Notes: a model not told the origin generated them from the sequence alone. 49,639 bases of DNA from Colivivens sp964452915 (GCA_964452915.1 CAYVNW010000020.1:1-49639), one strand, 5' to 3'. Shown: positions 1 to 9,104, numbered from the stretch's first letter. Numbers and translations are program-made.

Positions 1-1314
1 TTACTTTCCGATGCAGAAGTGCTTGAATATGTTGTGAAGCGTATCATCGCTGGTGATGTCGCCGACGATTTCTGCCAGATCGTCAATGCACGCATGGAGG
101 TCCATTGATATTATATCACCGGAGACACCTTCAGCGAGTTGTTCCTTTACCTTTCGGATTGCAGACAGCGCATTCCGCAAAGCTTCCACATGCCGCATAT
201 TTGTAACTATAATGTCGGAGTCGCTAATGTTGTCGAGATGCGCGGCATCGACAATCATTTGTTCAAGTTGATCCACACCCTTACCACTCTTGGCACAGAT
301 GGCAATACTGTTCTCACTCTGCTTACCAATTGTGCGCCCGTTAATATCCGCCTTGTTATACACCTTTATAATCTTCTTTCCTTCGAGGTGTGATTGAGGA
401 ATCTGGTTCTTTTCACCGTCAGTCACGAGCAGGACGATATCGGCATCTTCCGCCTTCTTCCACGAACGCTCGATGCCCATACGCTCTATCTTGTCGTCAG
501 TTTCCCTTATGCCGGCAGTATCAATGAAACGGAACATTATGCCGTTAATGGTTATGGTGTCTTCAATCGAATCGCGCGTCGTACCGTGTATGTCGCTCAC
601 GATAGCCTTGTCTTCATGCAGAAGTTGGTTGAGCAACGTGCTTTTTCCGACGTTTGTTTCTCCGATTATCGCTACCGGCACACCATTTTTAATTGCATTG
701 CCAGTTTTAAAAGAGTCGACCAGTCGGGCAATGACGGAGTCTATTTTATCGGCAAGTGCGAACATTTGCTGTCTGTCAGCGAATTCCACATCCTCCTCGC
801 TGAAATCAAGTTCCAACTCCAGCAACGATGTCATTTCCAATAGTTGGTCTCTCAATCGCCGCAATTCACGGCTGAATCCTCCACGCATCTGACTCATTGC
901 AAGACGATGTGACTTGGCGTTGCTTGCAGCGATGAGGTCTGCCACAGCTTCAGCCTGGCTCAAGTCCATCTTGCCATTGAGAAATGCTCTTTTTGTGTAT
1001 TCGCCAGGTTGAGCCATAACACATCCTTCCTGCGTAAGCAATTCCAGAATGTGTCCGATGATGTATGATGAACCATGACACATGATTTCAGTCGAATCTT
1101 CACCTGTGTAGGAATGTGGAGCACGATAGACTATGACGAGCACGTCGTCCACATCCTTTATCGTTCCATAGTGAACGGTATATCCTTTAGCTTCACTCAG
1201 CGGCGCCTTGCCGCTGAATATGCGGTCCGTATAATTAATAGCATTGTCACCAGATACACGAACGATGCCTACAGCACCACCTTGTGCTGTTGAGTTGGCA
1301 CAAATAGTTTGCAT
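1..1314 (-). CDS. mnmE: tRNA uridine-5-carboxymethylaminomethyl modification GTPase MnmE
   Basis: MnmE works with MnmG to put the carboxymethylaminomethyl group on the wobble uridine of certain tRNAs, in the cytoplasm. The 437-residue protein is close to the usual family length. It has an N-terminal tetrahydrofolate-binding domain (about 1-118), a helical domain, and an inserted G domain with G1 GETNVGKS (218-225), G2 TTRD (245-248), G3 DTAG (265-268) and G4 NKAD (320-323). It ends in the family signature CIGK (434-437), whose Cys is the conserved catalytic residue. The stop codon occupies bases 1-3, so the gene is complete exactly at the window edge. It is divergent from the GH27 gene, and a TATATTTG element lies 23 bases upstream of its ATG. 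Confidence 0.97.
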   Translation of the reverse strand: MQTICANSTAQGGAVGIVRVSGDNAINYTDRIFSGKAPLSEAKGYTVHYGTIKDVDDVLVIVYRAPHSYTGEDSTEIMCHGSSYIIGHILELLTQEGCVMAQPGEYTKRAFLNGKMDLSQAEAVADLIAASNAKSHRLAMSQMRGGFSRELRRLRDQLLEMTSLLELELDFSEEDVEFADRQQMFALADKIDSVIARLVDSFKTGNAIKNGVPVAIIGETNVGKSTLLNQLLHEDKAIVSDIHGTTRDSIEDTITINGIMFRFIDTAGIRETDDKIERMGIERSWKKAEDADIVLLVTDGEKNQIPQSHLEGKKIIKVYNKADINGRTIGKQSENSIAICAKSGKGVDQLEQMIVDAAHLDNISDSDIIVTNMRHVEALRNALSAIRKVKEQLAEGVSGDIISMDLHACIDDLAEIVGDITSDDTLHNIFKHFCIGK

Positions 1315-1336
1315 AGTTGTTTTGTAAAAATATATG

Positions 1337-1344
1337 CAAATATA
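1337..1344 (-). promoter_or_regulatory. Bacteroidetes-type -7 promoter element for mnmE
   Basis: On the minus strand the sequence reads TATATTTG, matching TAnnTTTG. It lies 23 bases upstream of the mnmE ATG. No clear TTTG is seen at -33. Confidence 0.5.
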
Positions 1345-1367
1345 GTGTTTATATTTAAAATAATAGT

Positions 1368-1375
1368 TATCTTTG
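1368..1375 (+). promoter_or_regulatory. Bacteroidetes-type -7 promoter element for the GH27 gene
   Basis: TATCTTTG matches TAnnTTTG and ends 20 bases before the ATG at 1396. The -33 region (around 1346) is only a partial match to TTTG. Confidence 0.55.
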
Positions 1376-1395
1376 CATGACTAAAACATAAAATT

Positions 1396-3138
1396 ATGAG
1401 AAAATTATTTTTGCTTGTCACGGTTGCATTCGTTTGCGTATGCGCGAATTCACAGACATTATCGGCTGACGGGCCAACCATGGGTTGGAGTTCTTGGAAC
1501 ACTTATGGTTTTAATATCAGCGATTCAATAATAAGAAGTCAGGCTGATGCAATGGTAGCTCACGGCTATTCAAATGCCGGCTACAAGTATGTCAACATCG
1601 ATGACGGATATTTTGGAGGTCGTGATACAAACGGGCACTTGTTGATACATCCTACACGTTTTCCTAATGGAATGAAACCGGTGGTTGATTATATTCACGG
1701 TAAAGGACTGAAGGCAGGCATCTATTCTGATGCCGGTAAAAACACGTGCGCCTCGTATTTTGGTGGTGACACCATAGGAGTTGGGGTAGGGTTCTACGGA
1801 CACGATGAAGAAGACACTAAACTGTTCTTCAACGACTTGAATTTTGATTTCATCAAGGTGGACTTCTGCGGAGGCTCACCATATCACAATAAAGACAAGC
1901 TCGACCTTCCGGAAGAAGAACGCTACCGTGCCATTTGGAACGCTATTCAGAAGACAGGCCGTACTGATGTGCGGATGAACGTGTGCAGATGGGCGTATCC
2001 GGGCACATGGGTAGGCGAGGTGTCAACAAGCTGGAGAACCACAGGTGACATTAATTGTAGCTGGAACTCTGTAAAGTCGATTCTAAAAGAGAATTTCTAC
2101 TTGTCAGCCTATTCAAGTAAAGGAAAATATAATGATATGGATATGCTTGAAGTGGGTAGGGGACTTTCTGTCGAAGAAGACAAGACTCATTTCGGACTGT
2201 GGTGTATCATGAATTCTCCATTACTTATAGGATGCGACATGAACAACATCACAAAAGCTGCCCACGACTTGATGTGCAACACGGAACTTATTGCATTGAA
2301 TCAAGACACACTGTTCCAACAGGCATATGTGGTCAAGAGAAGCGGAGAAACATACATACTTGTAAAGGACATTGAGCAACAAGGCAGCGGCATACGTGCG
2401 GTTGCTCTTGTAAACTTGGGAGATGCGGCCAAGACCATGACGCTTAATTTCTCCGACATTGACCTCGGAGGTAACGTAAAGATGAGGAACTTGTACTTGA
2501 AAAAGAATTTGAAGGACTGCACCGGCAACTTCTCTGTGCTCGTGCCTGCGCACGGGACAAAAATATACCGGCTGGAGGCCGAAGAGCGGTACGAGCGTAC
2601 CCTCTATGAGGCAGAGACAGGATTTATCACCGCATACCAGGAACTGACTAACAACCAAACGGCTCCATCCGGCATATACGAAGAGAACAACTCCTGCTCG
2701 GGCGGGGCAAAGGCAGGATGGCTGGGTAAGAAAAGCTCCAACGACTTGATATGGAAGAACGTATACTCGAAAAATGGAGGTAATTATACGTTCACCATCG
2801 ATTTCTTATCGGGAGAGGACCGCTATGTAGTTGTTGAAGTCAATGGGGAAAGGATAGGCAGATACAAAGCCAATTCGGGCGACTGGAACAAAATTGGCTC
2901 ATTTACGTTCAGTGCAGCACTCAATGCTGGCTATAACACCGTACGTCTGTACAACATCTCAAACTGGATGCCCGACATCGACTGTCTGAAAGTTCAATAT
3001 AATTCTCCGGCTGCAATAAGCAGTACAAAAGAAGACAATCACATGGGAAAGAAATACAACCTTCAAGGCATAGAAGTCAAGGAGATCACATCAAAGGGTG
3101 TATATATTATTGATGGTAAGAAGCGGCTTCTTATGTAG
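1396..3138 (+). CDS. Secreted GH27 alpha-galactosidase with C-terminal carbohydrate-binding module
   Basis: It is predicted to release terminal alpha-linked galactose from oligo- or polysaccharides outside the cytoplasm. The 580-residue protein starts with a signal peptide (about 1-19). The GH27 barrel follows, with MGWSSWNTYGF near 29-39, the nucleophile Asp156 in KVDFCGG and the acid/base Asp218 in RTTGDI. A beta-sandwich domain spans about 300-390. A CBM35/CBM6-like module follows from about 399 (YEAETG) to 540. The last 25 residues (YNLQGIEV then GVYIIDGKK) resemble the C-terminal tails common on secreted Prevotellaceae proteins and similar to type IX secretion sorting tails; that reading is an inference. 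The btuC-like gene starts 44 bases downstream with no visible promoter, so the two may be co-transcribed. Confidence 0.92.
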   Translation: MRKLFLLVTVAFVCVCANSQTLSADGPTMGWSSWNTYGFNISDSIIRSQADAMVAHGYSNAGYKYVNIDDGYFGGRDTNGHLLIHPTRFPNGMKPVVDYIHGKGLKAGIYSDAGKNTCASYFGGDTIGVGVGFYGHDEEDTKLFFNDLNFDFIKVDFCGGSPYHNKDKLDLPEEERYRAIWNAIQKTGRTDVRMNVCRWAYPGTWVGEVSTSWRTTGDINCSWNSVKSILKENFYLSAYSSKGKYNDMDMLEVGRGLSVEEDKTHFGLWCIMNSPLLIGCDMNNITKAAHDLMCNTELIALNQDTLFQQAYVVKRSGETYILVKDIEQQGSGIRAVALVNLGDAAKTMTLNFSDIDLGGNVKMRNLYLKKNLKDCTGNFSVLVPAHGTKIYRLEAEERYERTLYEAETGFITAYQELTNNQTAPSGIYEENNSCSGGAKAGWLGKKSSNDLIWKNVYSKNGGNYTFTIDFLSGEDRYVVVEVNGERIGRYKANSGDWNKIGSFTFSAALNAGYNTVRLYNISNWMPDIDCLKVQYNSPAAISSTKEDNHMGKKYNLQGIEVKEITSKGVYIIDGKKRLLM

Positions 3139-3182
3139 ATATTGCTTTACCCATCATCAATGGTATTTCGACACTGTACACA

Positions 3183-4190
3183 ATGCGTAAACTTACCGTC
3201 ATAGCGATATCGGTATTAATCGTCCTCCTCTTTATAGTAAACTTGTTCTGGGGCGCAGTCGACATCCCTTGTTCCGCTGTCTTTGATGTGCTGATGGGAA
3301 AGGAAGTCGGGCGTGCGAGTTGGACTTATATCATCCTTCAGTCACGTCTGCCCCAGGCGATTACAGCTTTGTTGTGTGGAGGTTCGTTGGCAGTGTCAGG
3401 ACTAATGCTTCAGACAGCCTTCGCAAATCCGCTGGCAGGTCCGTCGATACTTGGCATCAGTAGCGGAGCGAGTCTTGGAGTAGCCATAGTTATGCTTGCA
3501 GGCGGAGGAACAATATCCGCAGTAGGAGTCACCCTGTCGGGCTTTGTGTCGGTGTTGATAGGGGGCTTCATAGGCTCCATGTTTATCATGGCAATCATTC
3601 TTGGGCTGTCAACATTCATACGCAGCAACCTCATGCTGCTTATCACAGGCATCATGATAGGCTATATAACGTCATCCGCCATATCTCTGCTAAACTACAT
3701 CTCGACAGAGGAAGGTGTTCACAGCTACGTGATATGGGGTATGGGTAATTTCAGTGGAGTCTCGTTGCAGCAACTTCCTTTCTTTGCCACAATATGTCTG
3801 ATAGGTTTGGCTATGTCGGTAATGCTTATAAAGCCGCTGAATGCCCTGTTGATGGGCAATCAATATGCAGAAAATCTCGGCATTAATATCCGTTTGACAC
3901 GCAACTTGCTGCTGATTGCCACCGGACTGCTGACGGCGGTAACCACAGCGTTTTGCGGTCCTATAGCATTTCTCGGTTTGGCTGTACCTCACGTAGCTCG
4001 CATGATTTTGCGAACAGAAAATCACAATACACTGCTTCCTGTTACCATCTTGTGCGGAGCCGCAGCCGCCTTACTTTGTAATCTTATTTGTGTACTGCCT
4101 GGAGAAAAAGGCATCATACCACTTAATGTGGTCACACCGCTACTTGGAGCACCTGTAATAATCTACGTGATATTAAAGCAACGTCATTGA
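3183..4190 (+). CDS. btuC: FecCD-family ABC transporter permease, probable cobalamin permease BtuC
   Basis: This is an inner-membrane permease of the BtuC/FecD/FhuB family, 335 residues, which is the usual length. It is almost entirely hydrophobic, with about ten predicted membrane spans. Family hallmarks are RLPQAITALLCGGSLAVSG (near 59-77), NPLAGPSILGISSGAS (near 83-98) and GPIAFLGLAVPHVAR near 261-275. The family also carries iron-siderophore and haem permeases, so B12 specificity rests on context: its stop overlaps that of the convergent BtuF-like gene by 7 bases, next to a cobalamin riboswitch operon. It lies on the opposite strand from that operon, and no ATP-binding partner gene is adjacent. 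Confidence 0.8.
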   Translation: MRKLTVIAISVLIVLLFIVNLFWGAVDIPCSAVFDVLMGKEVGRASWTYIILQSRLPQAITALLCGGSLAVSGLMLQTAFANPLAGPSILGISSGASLGVAIVMLAGGGTISAVGVTLSGFVSVLIGGFIGSMFIMAIILGLSTFIRSNLMLLITGIMIGYITSSAISLLNYISTEEGVHSYVIWGMGNFSGVSLQQLPFFATICLIGLAMSVMLIKPLNALLMGNQYAENLGINIRLTRNLLLIATGLLTAVTTAFCGPIAFLGLAVPHVARMILRTENHNTLLPVTILCGAAAALLCNLICVLPGEKGIIPLNVVTPLLGAPVIIYVILKQRH

Positions 4191-5317
4191 TCGGCAACCG
4201 GTTTGTAGTATTTCAACTGATAGTCGGGTAGGGCATCGGGATGGAACATCTTGATAAGTTCGCGTAAGTGACGCTCGGGATGGTATGGCAAGTCATTATA
4301 GAATGGCACATAGCTAAGGTTGCATCCATATACCCGTTTTTGTTTGAATGCCTTTATCTGTGAATACATAGGAGATTCCGCCGCAAGAGCCGTGTAAGTG
4401 ATGTCGGTCGGTTGCGTATACTTAAAGAACCATACGTCAGCCTCGTGAGCCTTGTCAAACACAAGTTCGGGCGCAAGCGACAATGAACCACTTTTATTAT
4501 TGTCACTAAAAATATACCGGCCGCCCGCGTCAACAATGAGCTTGCCTATTGTGCTATTGCCACCTGGCACGTACCATGTCGATCCTGTTATAAGGTCGCT
4601 GATGACCGTTGACTGGCTTCCGTCATCGGCAACAAGTGCTTTAAGTCTGTCATACTCTTTTTCAACCGATGCGAACAGACTGTCTGCCTCCTTTGCCTTT
4701 CCATACAACAAGCCATAGAATTTCATCCATTCAGCACGTCCCAAAGACGACGTTTCCATGTAGTCGGCACATTCGATGATTGGGATGTCAAGATTTTCAA
4801 TCTGTCCGTATCCTCCACTGTTTTCAAACGGGGAAAGCAGGAGTGCATCGGGGTGCGCATCGATAACTGCCTCAATGCTTGGTGTAAGGCTGCTGCCCAA
4901 ATTTTTTATTCTACCCTTCCTGTATGCCTGAAGTATGTCCTTGTTTGTGTAGTATTCAATTTCAAACACAGACCGTATCTGATTGAGTCCTCCCAATTCG
5001 CAAATGAGTCCGCTATGAACACCCGATGACACAGCTGAAGCTTGCAACGGAACCTCAACAACAGTGCCTGCTGGCAGATGTACTCGTTTTGCGCCTCTGT
5101 TTATAAGTATGTATGTGTGAAGAGTTGAGCCTTCTTTCCACGGGTTAGCAAGTTCTACCTTCGTGTAGCCGTCATATCTGACCATACAGATGTTTTGGGC
5201 ATACTTCATCTGAACAGTGTCGCCAACATCGTCGCCTCGGCCCATTGTCCGGTTGTTGCATGCCAATAAAATCATGGCAGCAAAAAGTGGAACTAATATA
5301 TTCTCTACTGTTCTCAT
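4184..5317 (-). CDS. btuF: ABC transporter substrate-binding lipoprotein, BtuF-like
   Basis: It is a predicted periplasmic binding protein (helical-backbone type, FecB/BtuF superfamily) that would deliver cobalamin to the BtuC-like permease. I chose the ATG at 5317, giving 377 residues; the reading frame extends two codons further only to a TTG. A lipoprotein signal peptide ends in LLAC with Cys20. The body has the two-lobed family pattern, including a segment like SIEAVIDAHPDALLLSPF in the first lobe and DAGGRYIFSD and ELVFDKAHEADVWFF in the second. It is the third gene after the riboswitch. A terminator-like hairpin separates it from the gene before it. Cobalamin as ligand is inferred from context. 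Confidence 0.78.
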   Translation of the reverse strand: MRTVENILVPLFAAMILLACNNRTMGRGDDVGDTVQMKYAQNICMVRYDGYTKVELANPWKEGSTLHTYILINRGAKRVHLPAGTVVEVPLQASAVSSGVHSGLICELGGLNQIRSVFEIEYYTNKDILQAYRKGRIKNLGSSLTPSIEAVIDAHPDALLLSPFENSGGYGQIENLDIPIIECADYMETSSLGRAEWMKFYGLLYGKAKEADSLFASVEKEYDRLKALVADDGSQSTVISDLITGSTWYVPGGNSTIGKLIVDAGGRYIFSDNNKSGSLSLAPELVFDKAHEADVWFFKYTQPTDITYTALAAESPMYSQIKAFKQKRVYGCNLSYVPFYNDLPYHPERHLRELIKMFHPDALPDYQLKYYKPVADQ

Positions 5318-5344
5318 GTGCAATGCTGCGGATTGTAAAAAGCA

Positions 5345-5375
5345 GGGTCAGGAGGCATGGTGCCGCTCCCGACCC
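5345..5375 (-). terminator. Terminator-like hairpin between btuG and btuF
   Basis: The arms GGGTCAGGAG (5345-5354) and CTCCCGACCC (5366-5375) pair with one mismatch around an 11-base loop. On the minus strand the stem is followed by TGCTTTTT. It lies inside the presumed operon, so it may lower btuF expression relative to btuB and btuG. Confidence 0.55.
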
Positions 5376-5397
5376 AACTGTGAGTTTTTTTGTGTAT

Positions 5398-6477
5398 TTA
5401 TTCAAAAAGCATCTTACATGTGTAATATCCTGCCTGTACCTTGTAAGCCGGAGTTCCGTCGGCTCTGATTGGTCCGCAAATTAAGCCGTTAGAGCCGTAA
5501 GGAGTATCATAAACATATACGTCGCCTGTTGTCGGGTCGACATCGATGCCGTTCAGACTAGAGTATTGGCTGAGGTCTGTAAGTGTTGTCTCCTCCTTTG
5601 TGTCGAGGTCATAGACAAAAGCCTTTGCGCGTGCAGGGAGGTAATATTCAGAATAGAGAACATAGAGCTTGTTTCCATAAGCGGCGATATAAGTGCCGTT
5701 GCACACTGCCGTAACCTCGTCTGTAGCAGTATTTATACATTGTACAGTAGCATATACGTATTGGTCCTCAGTCAGCCACGATGCACCGGCATAGTTACCG
5801 TTCGATACGATATAAACATTTCCGTCACCTGCAACCACACTCTGTGTGTATGGATTGAGCACTACGTCAATATCTTTAATCTTTGTCAGAGTGGTTTCAT
5901 TCACAACTGCAACTGTAGACCCAGATCCATATCCGCTGATATTGGCGTAAAGTTTGCCATTTGCATAGCTGATTCCCTCAGGGTGGTCACCGACTTCAAC
6001 ACTTCCCGTTATTGTCAGACTTGTAGTGTCGATTCGTGTAATCTTGCTGTCGTAAGCGGTTACGTAAACTTTGCCGTTAGCCGCAGCCATGTAACGAGGC
6101 TGTGTAGGAGTGCTTGCTGAGTTGTTGGCGACAAATGGAATTGTCTTTATGATTTTGAATCCGTCATCGAGTATGACTACTTTAGAAGAGCCTGTGACCG
6201 TGACATAGTACTTGCTTCCATATTTAATGATGTCTTGTCCGAGATCACCCAGATTTTCATTGTTTGCCTGCAAGTAAAGGTCTGACATTGTCTGGTGATT
6301 AACCAAGTCATAACGCATGATTGATGCGTCGTTACCATTCCAGTTGCCTGTGTTGAGTACTACGGCCGATGTGCTTGGTACAATCACATCTTCCTTCTTG
6401 TTGTCATCGTCATCGTCGCTACATGCCGCAAAAGTAAGTGCGGTCAGTGCGAAAGCGTAAACTAAATACTTTTTCAT
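5398..6477 (-). CDS. btuG: BtuG-like surface beta-propeller lipoprotein (cobalamin capture)
   Basis: BtuG proteins of gut Bacteroidales are cell-surface lipoproteins that bind vitamin B12 very tightly and pass it to BtuB. This 359-residue protein starts with a lipoprotein signal peptide ending at Cys19, followed by SDDDDD. Acidic residues right after the lipidated Cys are the known surface-export signal in Bacteroidetes. The rest is a YncE/DUF5074-type beta-propeller: repeated strands such as YYVTVTGSSKVVILD, VYVTAYDSKITRID and LYANISGYGSGSTVAVV are spaced about 45 residues apart. It sits between btuB and the BtuF-like gene in a riboswitch-led operon. The fold and surface signal are visible; ligand identity rests on family and context. 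Confidence 0.8.
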   Translation of the reverse strand: MKKYLVYAFALTALTFAACSDDDDDNKKEDVIVPSTSAVVLNTGNWNGNDASIMRYDLVNHQTMSDLYLQANNENLGDLGQDIIKYGSKYYVTVTGSSKVVILDDGFKIIKTIPFVANNSASTPTQPRYMAAANGKVYVTAYDSKITRIDTTSLTITGSVEVGDHPEGISYANGKLYANISGYGSGSTVAVVNETTLTKIKDIDVVLNPYTQSVVAGDGNVYIVSNGNYAGASWLTEDQYVYATVQCINTATDEVTAVCNGTYIAAYGNKLYVLYSEYYLPARAKAFVYDLDTKEETTLTDLSQYSSLNGIDVDPTTGDVYVYDTPYGSNGLICGPIRADGTPAYKVQAGYYTCKMLFE

Positions 6478-6588
6478 TTCGTTCTTTTTGTTAATTGGTT
6501 TGTGATTAAAAAGTTATACTGTTTTTATTCTTTTGCAAGTTGAGTTTATCCACCATTGGGAAAACCATACATCCGGTCTCCTTAGACC

Positions 6589-8544
6589 TCAGAACATCAC
6601 GGTAGCCGAGACTTTATAGTTTCGCCCGGGCATTGGATAATACCTGACGACCTCATAGTTTTTGTCACCAAGGTTGAGAGCGTCGGCTTGAACCCTTATT
6701 TTAGTACGGCACAGCGCGAACGTTCTGTAAAGACTCACCGAGTGGTCTGCGTAGGGTTTTATCCGGTTTGTCTCGCTGTTTTGTTGCAGACTGTATCTTT
6801 CACCCGTCCACACCAGATTGTATGACAGGTTGCATAATGGAGTCTCCAACGTCAGGCTTGCGCTTCCCGAATGTTTAGGTGTATATGGCAACTGATTGTG
6901 CCAGACGCTAAGTGAACGGTCGGTTATGTCTATCGCCTTCATATAATTGTAAGTAGCCAATGCATTAATCTTTATGTCCTTCGTTATTTCAGCGTCAATG
7001 CCCAATGTAACATCGAAACCTTTTGTCTCGACCTTACCGACATTAAACATAGACCAGAAGAACATTCTTGGGATGGCGACAATTTTGTCGTTTACTCTCC
7101 CATAGTACGCGTCGGCACTGACACTGACATATTTCACAAATCCATGAAACGGCTTGTTCCATAAAGTGCCGATATTAAACTGCCGCGTCTTCTCGGGTTT
7201 CAAGTCGCGGTTGCCCAACAGAACATAGTACAGGTCGTTGAATGTAGGGTTGCGGAATATATCCTTATATGAAGCCCTGACACGCCAGTCGATTCCACGA
7301 ATTGGTTTCACACTGACGCTTATAGCAGGCGAGAGCCTGTGACGGTTGTCAGCGGCCTTACCGACTTTCACGTCTTCCGTAATAAATGTGCCAAGCAACG
7401 ATGCTGTTGCAGTGAGCCAACTGTTTGTGTAGTGAGAGGCAAAAGCCGTGAGCAGGGTATAGCGTGATGGAAACGGACAGTGCTCAAGATTAGAATGCAG
7501 ATAATTGTATTCAAAATCTTGTGCAAGTGAGACCGCCAACCCCGGAGCCGGACTGTTCCATACCGTAGCGTTGGCATAAACCGCTGTCTGTCGGAATCTG
7601 TCGTCAGTTACGCTGGCTATATCCTTATCGGTGTATTTAGTCCAATTCCAATCGAACTTTCCGTGGGCCATAATCTTCCATCTGCCCCCTGGCAGCACAT
7701 TGGTATAGCTCACCTGTCCGAAATAATTTTTGTCGTGCGTATGCTCAGCAGCGTAAGTATTGTCGTACACCACATTTCCAGGCAGCCCACGGCTGTTGTC
7801 GTACAGATAAGCCTTAAAGGCAATTGTCTGACAGTCACCCAGCATCCACGTAAAGTCCGTTTCACCCTTCCAACCTTCTATGCCACTGTTGTTGCGCTTT
7901 TCGTCGATACTTTTAGCTCCGTTCATCATGTGGAACTTATAGTTGCCGTCTGCCCTCAAATAGTCTGCATATGCAGACAAATGCAACCTCTTTGACAATG
8001 AACGGCGATAGATAATTGAAGAACCGAACATCCCGTATGAGCCACCGCGTACTATGACTTTCCGTTCGTCGGCAAGCGATGACGTATTGATTTCCAATAC
8101 AGCAGCCGAGGCATACTGCTTTGCAGTCTTGAATATGTTGTCTGCCTGGCCAATAGTCATGGTCAAGTTCGTCACATTATCAATAGCATAACGACTCAAG
8201 TCGATTTGTCCTGTCTGGCAGTCGCTGATTGCCACTCCGTCGTATACCACAGCGGTGTGCTGAGCTCCCAAACCACGCACGCCGACAGTCTTTAATCCGC
8301 CAATTCCACCATAGTCCTTTACTTGCACTCCGGCCATGTGCTTCACCACATCGCTAATGCCCGTAACGCCGAACCTCTCGATTTCTTCCTGCCAGAAAGT
8401 TTGCATAGGAGCAGAAGAGCGTTCCGACTCGGTGAGACGTCGTGCTTCAACAAGCACAGTATCAATAGTGATTTCCTGTGCCTCAATCCTGCCTGCCATA
8501 CAGAACAGCATACAGGTGGTATACATTAATTGTTTTATACTCAT
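6589..8544 (-). CDS. btuB: TonB-dependent outer-membrane receptor BtuB (cobalamin)
   Basis: It is predicted to import cobalamin across the outer membrane using TonB energy. The 651-residue protein has a signal peptide ending about residue 22 (IEA then QE) and a TonB-box-like DTVLV just after it. The plug domain contains YGGIGGLKTVGVRGLGAQHT, followed by a barrel of about 500 residues with a typical DLYY-LLGNRDLKPEKT segment. It ends in a terminal Phe (VSATVMF), the usual signature of beta-barrel proteins. The cobalamin riboswitch directly upstream gives the substrate with good confidence. It is first in the operon and is followed by btuG after 111 bases. Confidence 0.9.
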   Translation of the reverse strand: MSIKQLMYTTCMLFCMAGRIEAQEITIDTVLVEARRLTESERSSAPMQTFWQEEIERFGVTGISDVVKHMAGVQVKDYGGIGGLKTVGVRGLGAQHTAVVYDGVAISDCQTGQIDLSRYAIDNVTNLTMTIGQADNIFKTAKQYASAAVLEINTSSLADERKVIVRGGSYGMFGSSIIYRRSLSKRLHLSAYADYLRADGNYKFHMMNGAKSIDEKRNNSGIEGWKGETDFTWMLGDCQTIAFKAYLYDNSRGLPGNVVYDNTYAAEHTHDKNYFGQVSYTNVLPGGRWKIMAHGKFDWNWTKYTDKDIASVTDDRFRQTAVYANATVWNSPAPGLAVSLAQDFEYNYLHSNLEHCPFPSRYTLLTAFASHYTNSWLTATASLLGTFITEDVKVGKAADNRHRLSPAISVSVKPIRGIDWRVRASYKDIFRNPTFNDLYYVLLGNRDLKPEKTRQFNIGTLWNKPFHGFVKYVSVSADAYYGRVNDKIVAIPRMFFWSMFNVGKVETKGFDVTLGIDAEITKDIKINALATYNYMKAIDITDRSLSVWHNQLPYTPKHSGSASLTLETPLCNLSYNLVWTGERYSLQQNSETNRIKPYADHSVSLYRTFALCRTKIRVQADALNLGDKNYEVVRYYPMPGRNYKVSATVMF

Positions 8545-8586
8545 TAATTGACTGTCTTAACCCTCTTTCCTCGAAGGGGCACAAAA

Positions 8587-8809
8587 CACATAGATATAGT
8601 CTTGCAGGTCTTCTGACTTATCTGTCGGTCGGCCGCGTCTTCCCGAAGTACCATTACTGGTTGGCATCAGTGACAAGAAAATGAACTGTTCATTACGGCA
8701 GGCCGTCTCCCGTGGTTTATGTAGGAGAATAGATTTACAGCAGCGGGACTGTTCGGGATTCACACCCGATTCCCTTTTAATCCCCATCTGTTGGGAACAA
8801 AACTATGTG
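8587..8809 (-). promoter_or_regulatory. Cobalamin (AdoCbl) riboswitch in the btuB leader
   Basis: On the minus strand the B12 box AAGTCAGAAGACCTGC lies at 8604-8619. Upstream are other conserved aptamer pieces: GGGAATCGGGTGTGAATCCC near 8754-8776, CCCGCTGCTGTAAATC near 8732-8747 and CACTGATGCCAACC near 8658-8671. The outer stem P1 can form between CACATAG (8803-8809) and CTATGTG (8587-8593). The B12 box is 60 bases from the btuB ATG, so control could be by hiding the translation start or by termination. Binding of cobalamin is expected to repress btuB and the genes behind it. Confidence 0.93.
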
Positions 8810-8817
8810 CAAAGATA
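8810..8817 (-). promoter_or_regulatory. -7 promoter element for the btuB riboswitch transcript
   Basis: TATCTTTG on the minus strand ends right at the 5' arm of the riboswitch outer stem, so the transcript would begin almost exactly with the aptamer. No strong TTTG at -33; GTTTA is nearby. Confidence 0.6.
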
Positions 8818-9096
8818 GTAAAAAAGTCAGAACATTAAACCTCTGAGTGCGTAAATCTTTATATCATAATTTGTTTTCGTCTCGTCATTCCGATGCTTTA
8901 GCTGAAAGGATTGCCACCAGCGTGTTCAATAGCGGTGCATAACGCATGGAACTTATACTTGTTACGCAGACATTCCTTCCGGGGAGACATCGGTTCAAAG
9001 TGGTGCGCAAATAACCGTGCTATGAATCTGCTATAAAGATATGTGTGTGAGGAAAATGATTTGATACCGTGAATATGATTACTCAAAAACTTTTTA
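8818..9096. other. Intergenic stretch with no convincing gene
   Basis: Between the riboswitch promoter and the next promoter I see no supported gene. A 62-codon minus-strand frame (8898-9086) has a protein-like C-terminal half (for example HALCTAIEHAGGNPFS), but I do not recognise it and it has no promoter. It could be a decayed gene remnant. Confidence 0.4.
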
Positions 9097-9104
9097 TATC
9101 TTTG
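9097..9104 (+). promoter_or_regulatory. -7 promoter element upstream of the broken hydrolase gene
   Basis: TATCTTTG matches TAnnTTTG. It lies 82 bases upstream of the most likely original start of the pseudogene. Confidence 0.45.

Noticed and set aside
5566..6120. 184-codon plus-strand frame
   Set aside because: It lies antisense within the BtuG-like gene, whose propeller repeats and lipoprotein signal are convincing; the plus-strand translation shows no family pattern.
8898..9086. 62-codon minus-strand frame with a protein-like C-terminal half
   Set aside because: No promoter, no family I can name and a poor N-terminus; mentioned only as a possible remnant.
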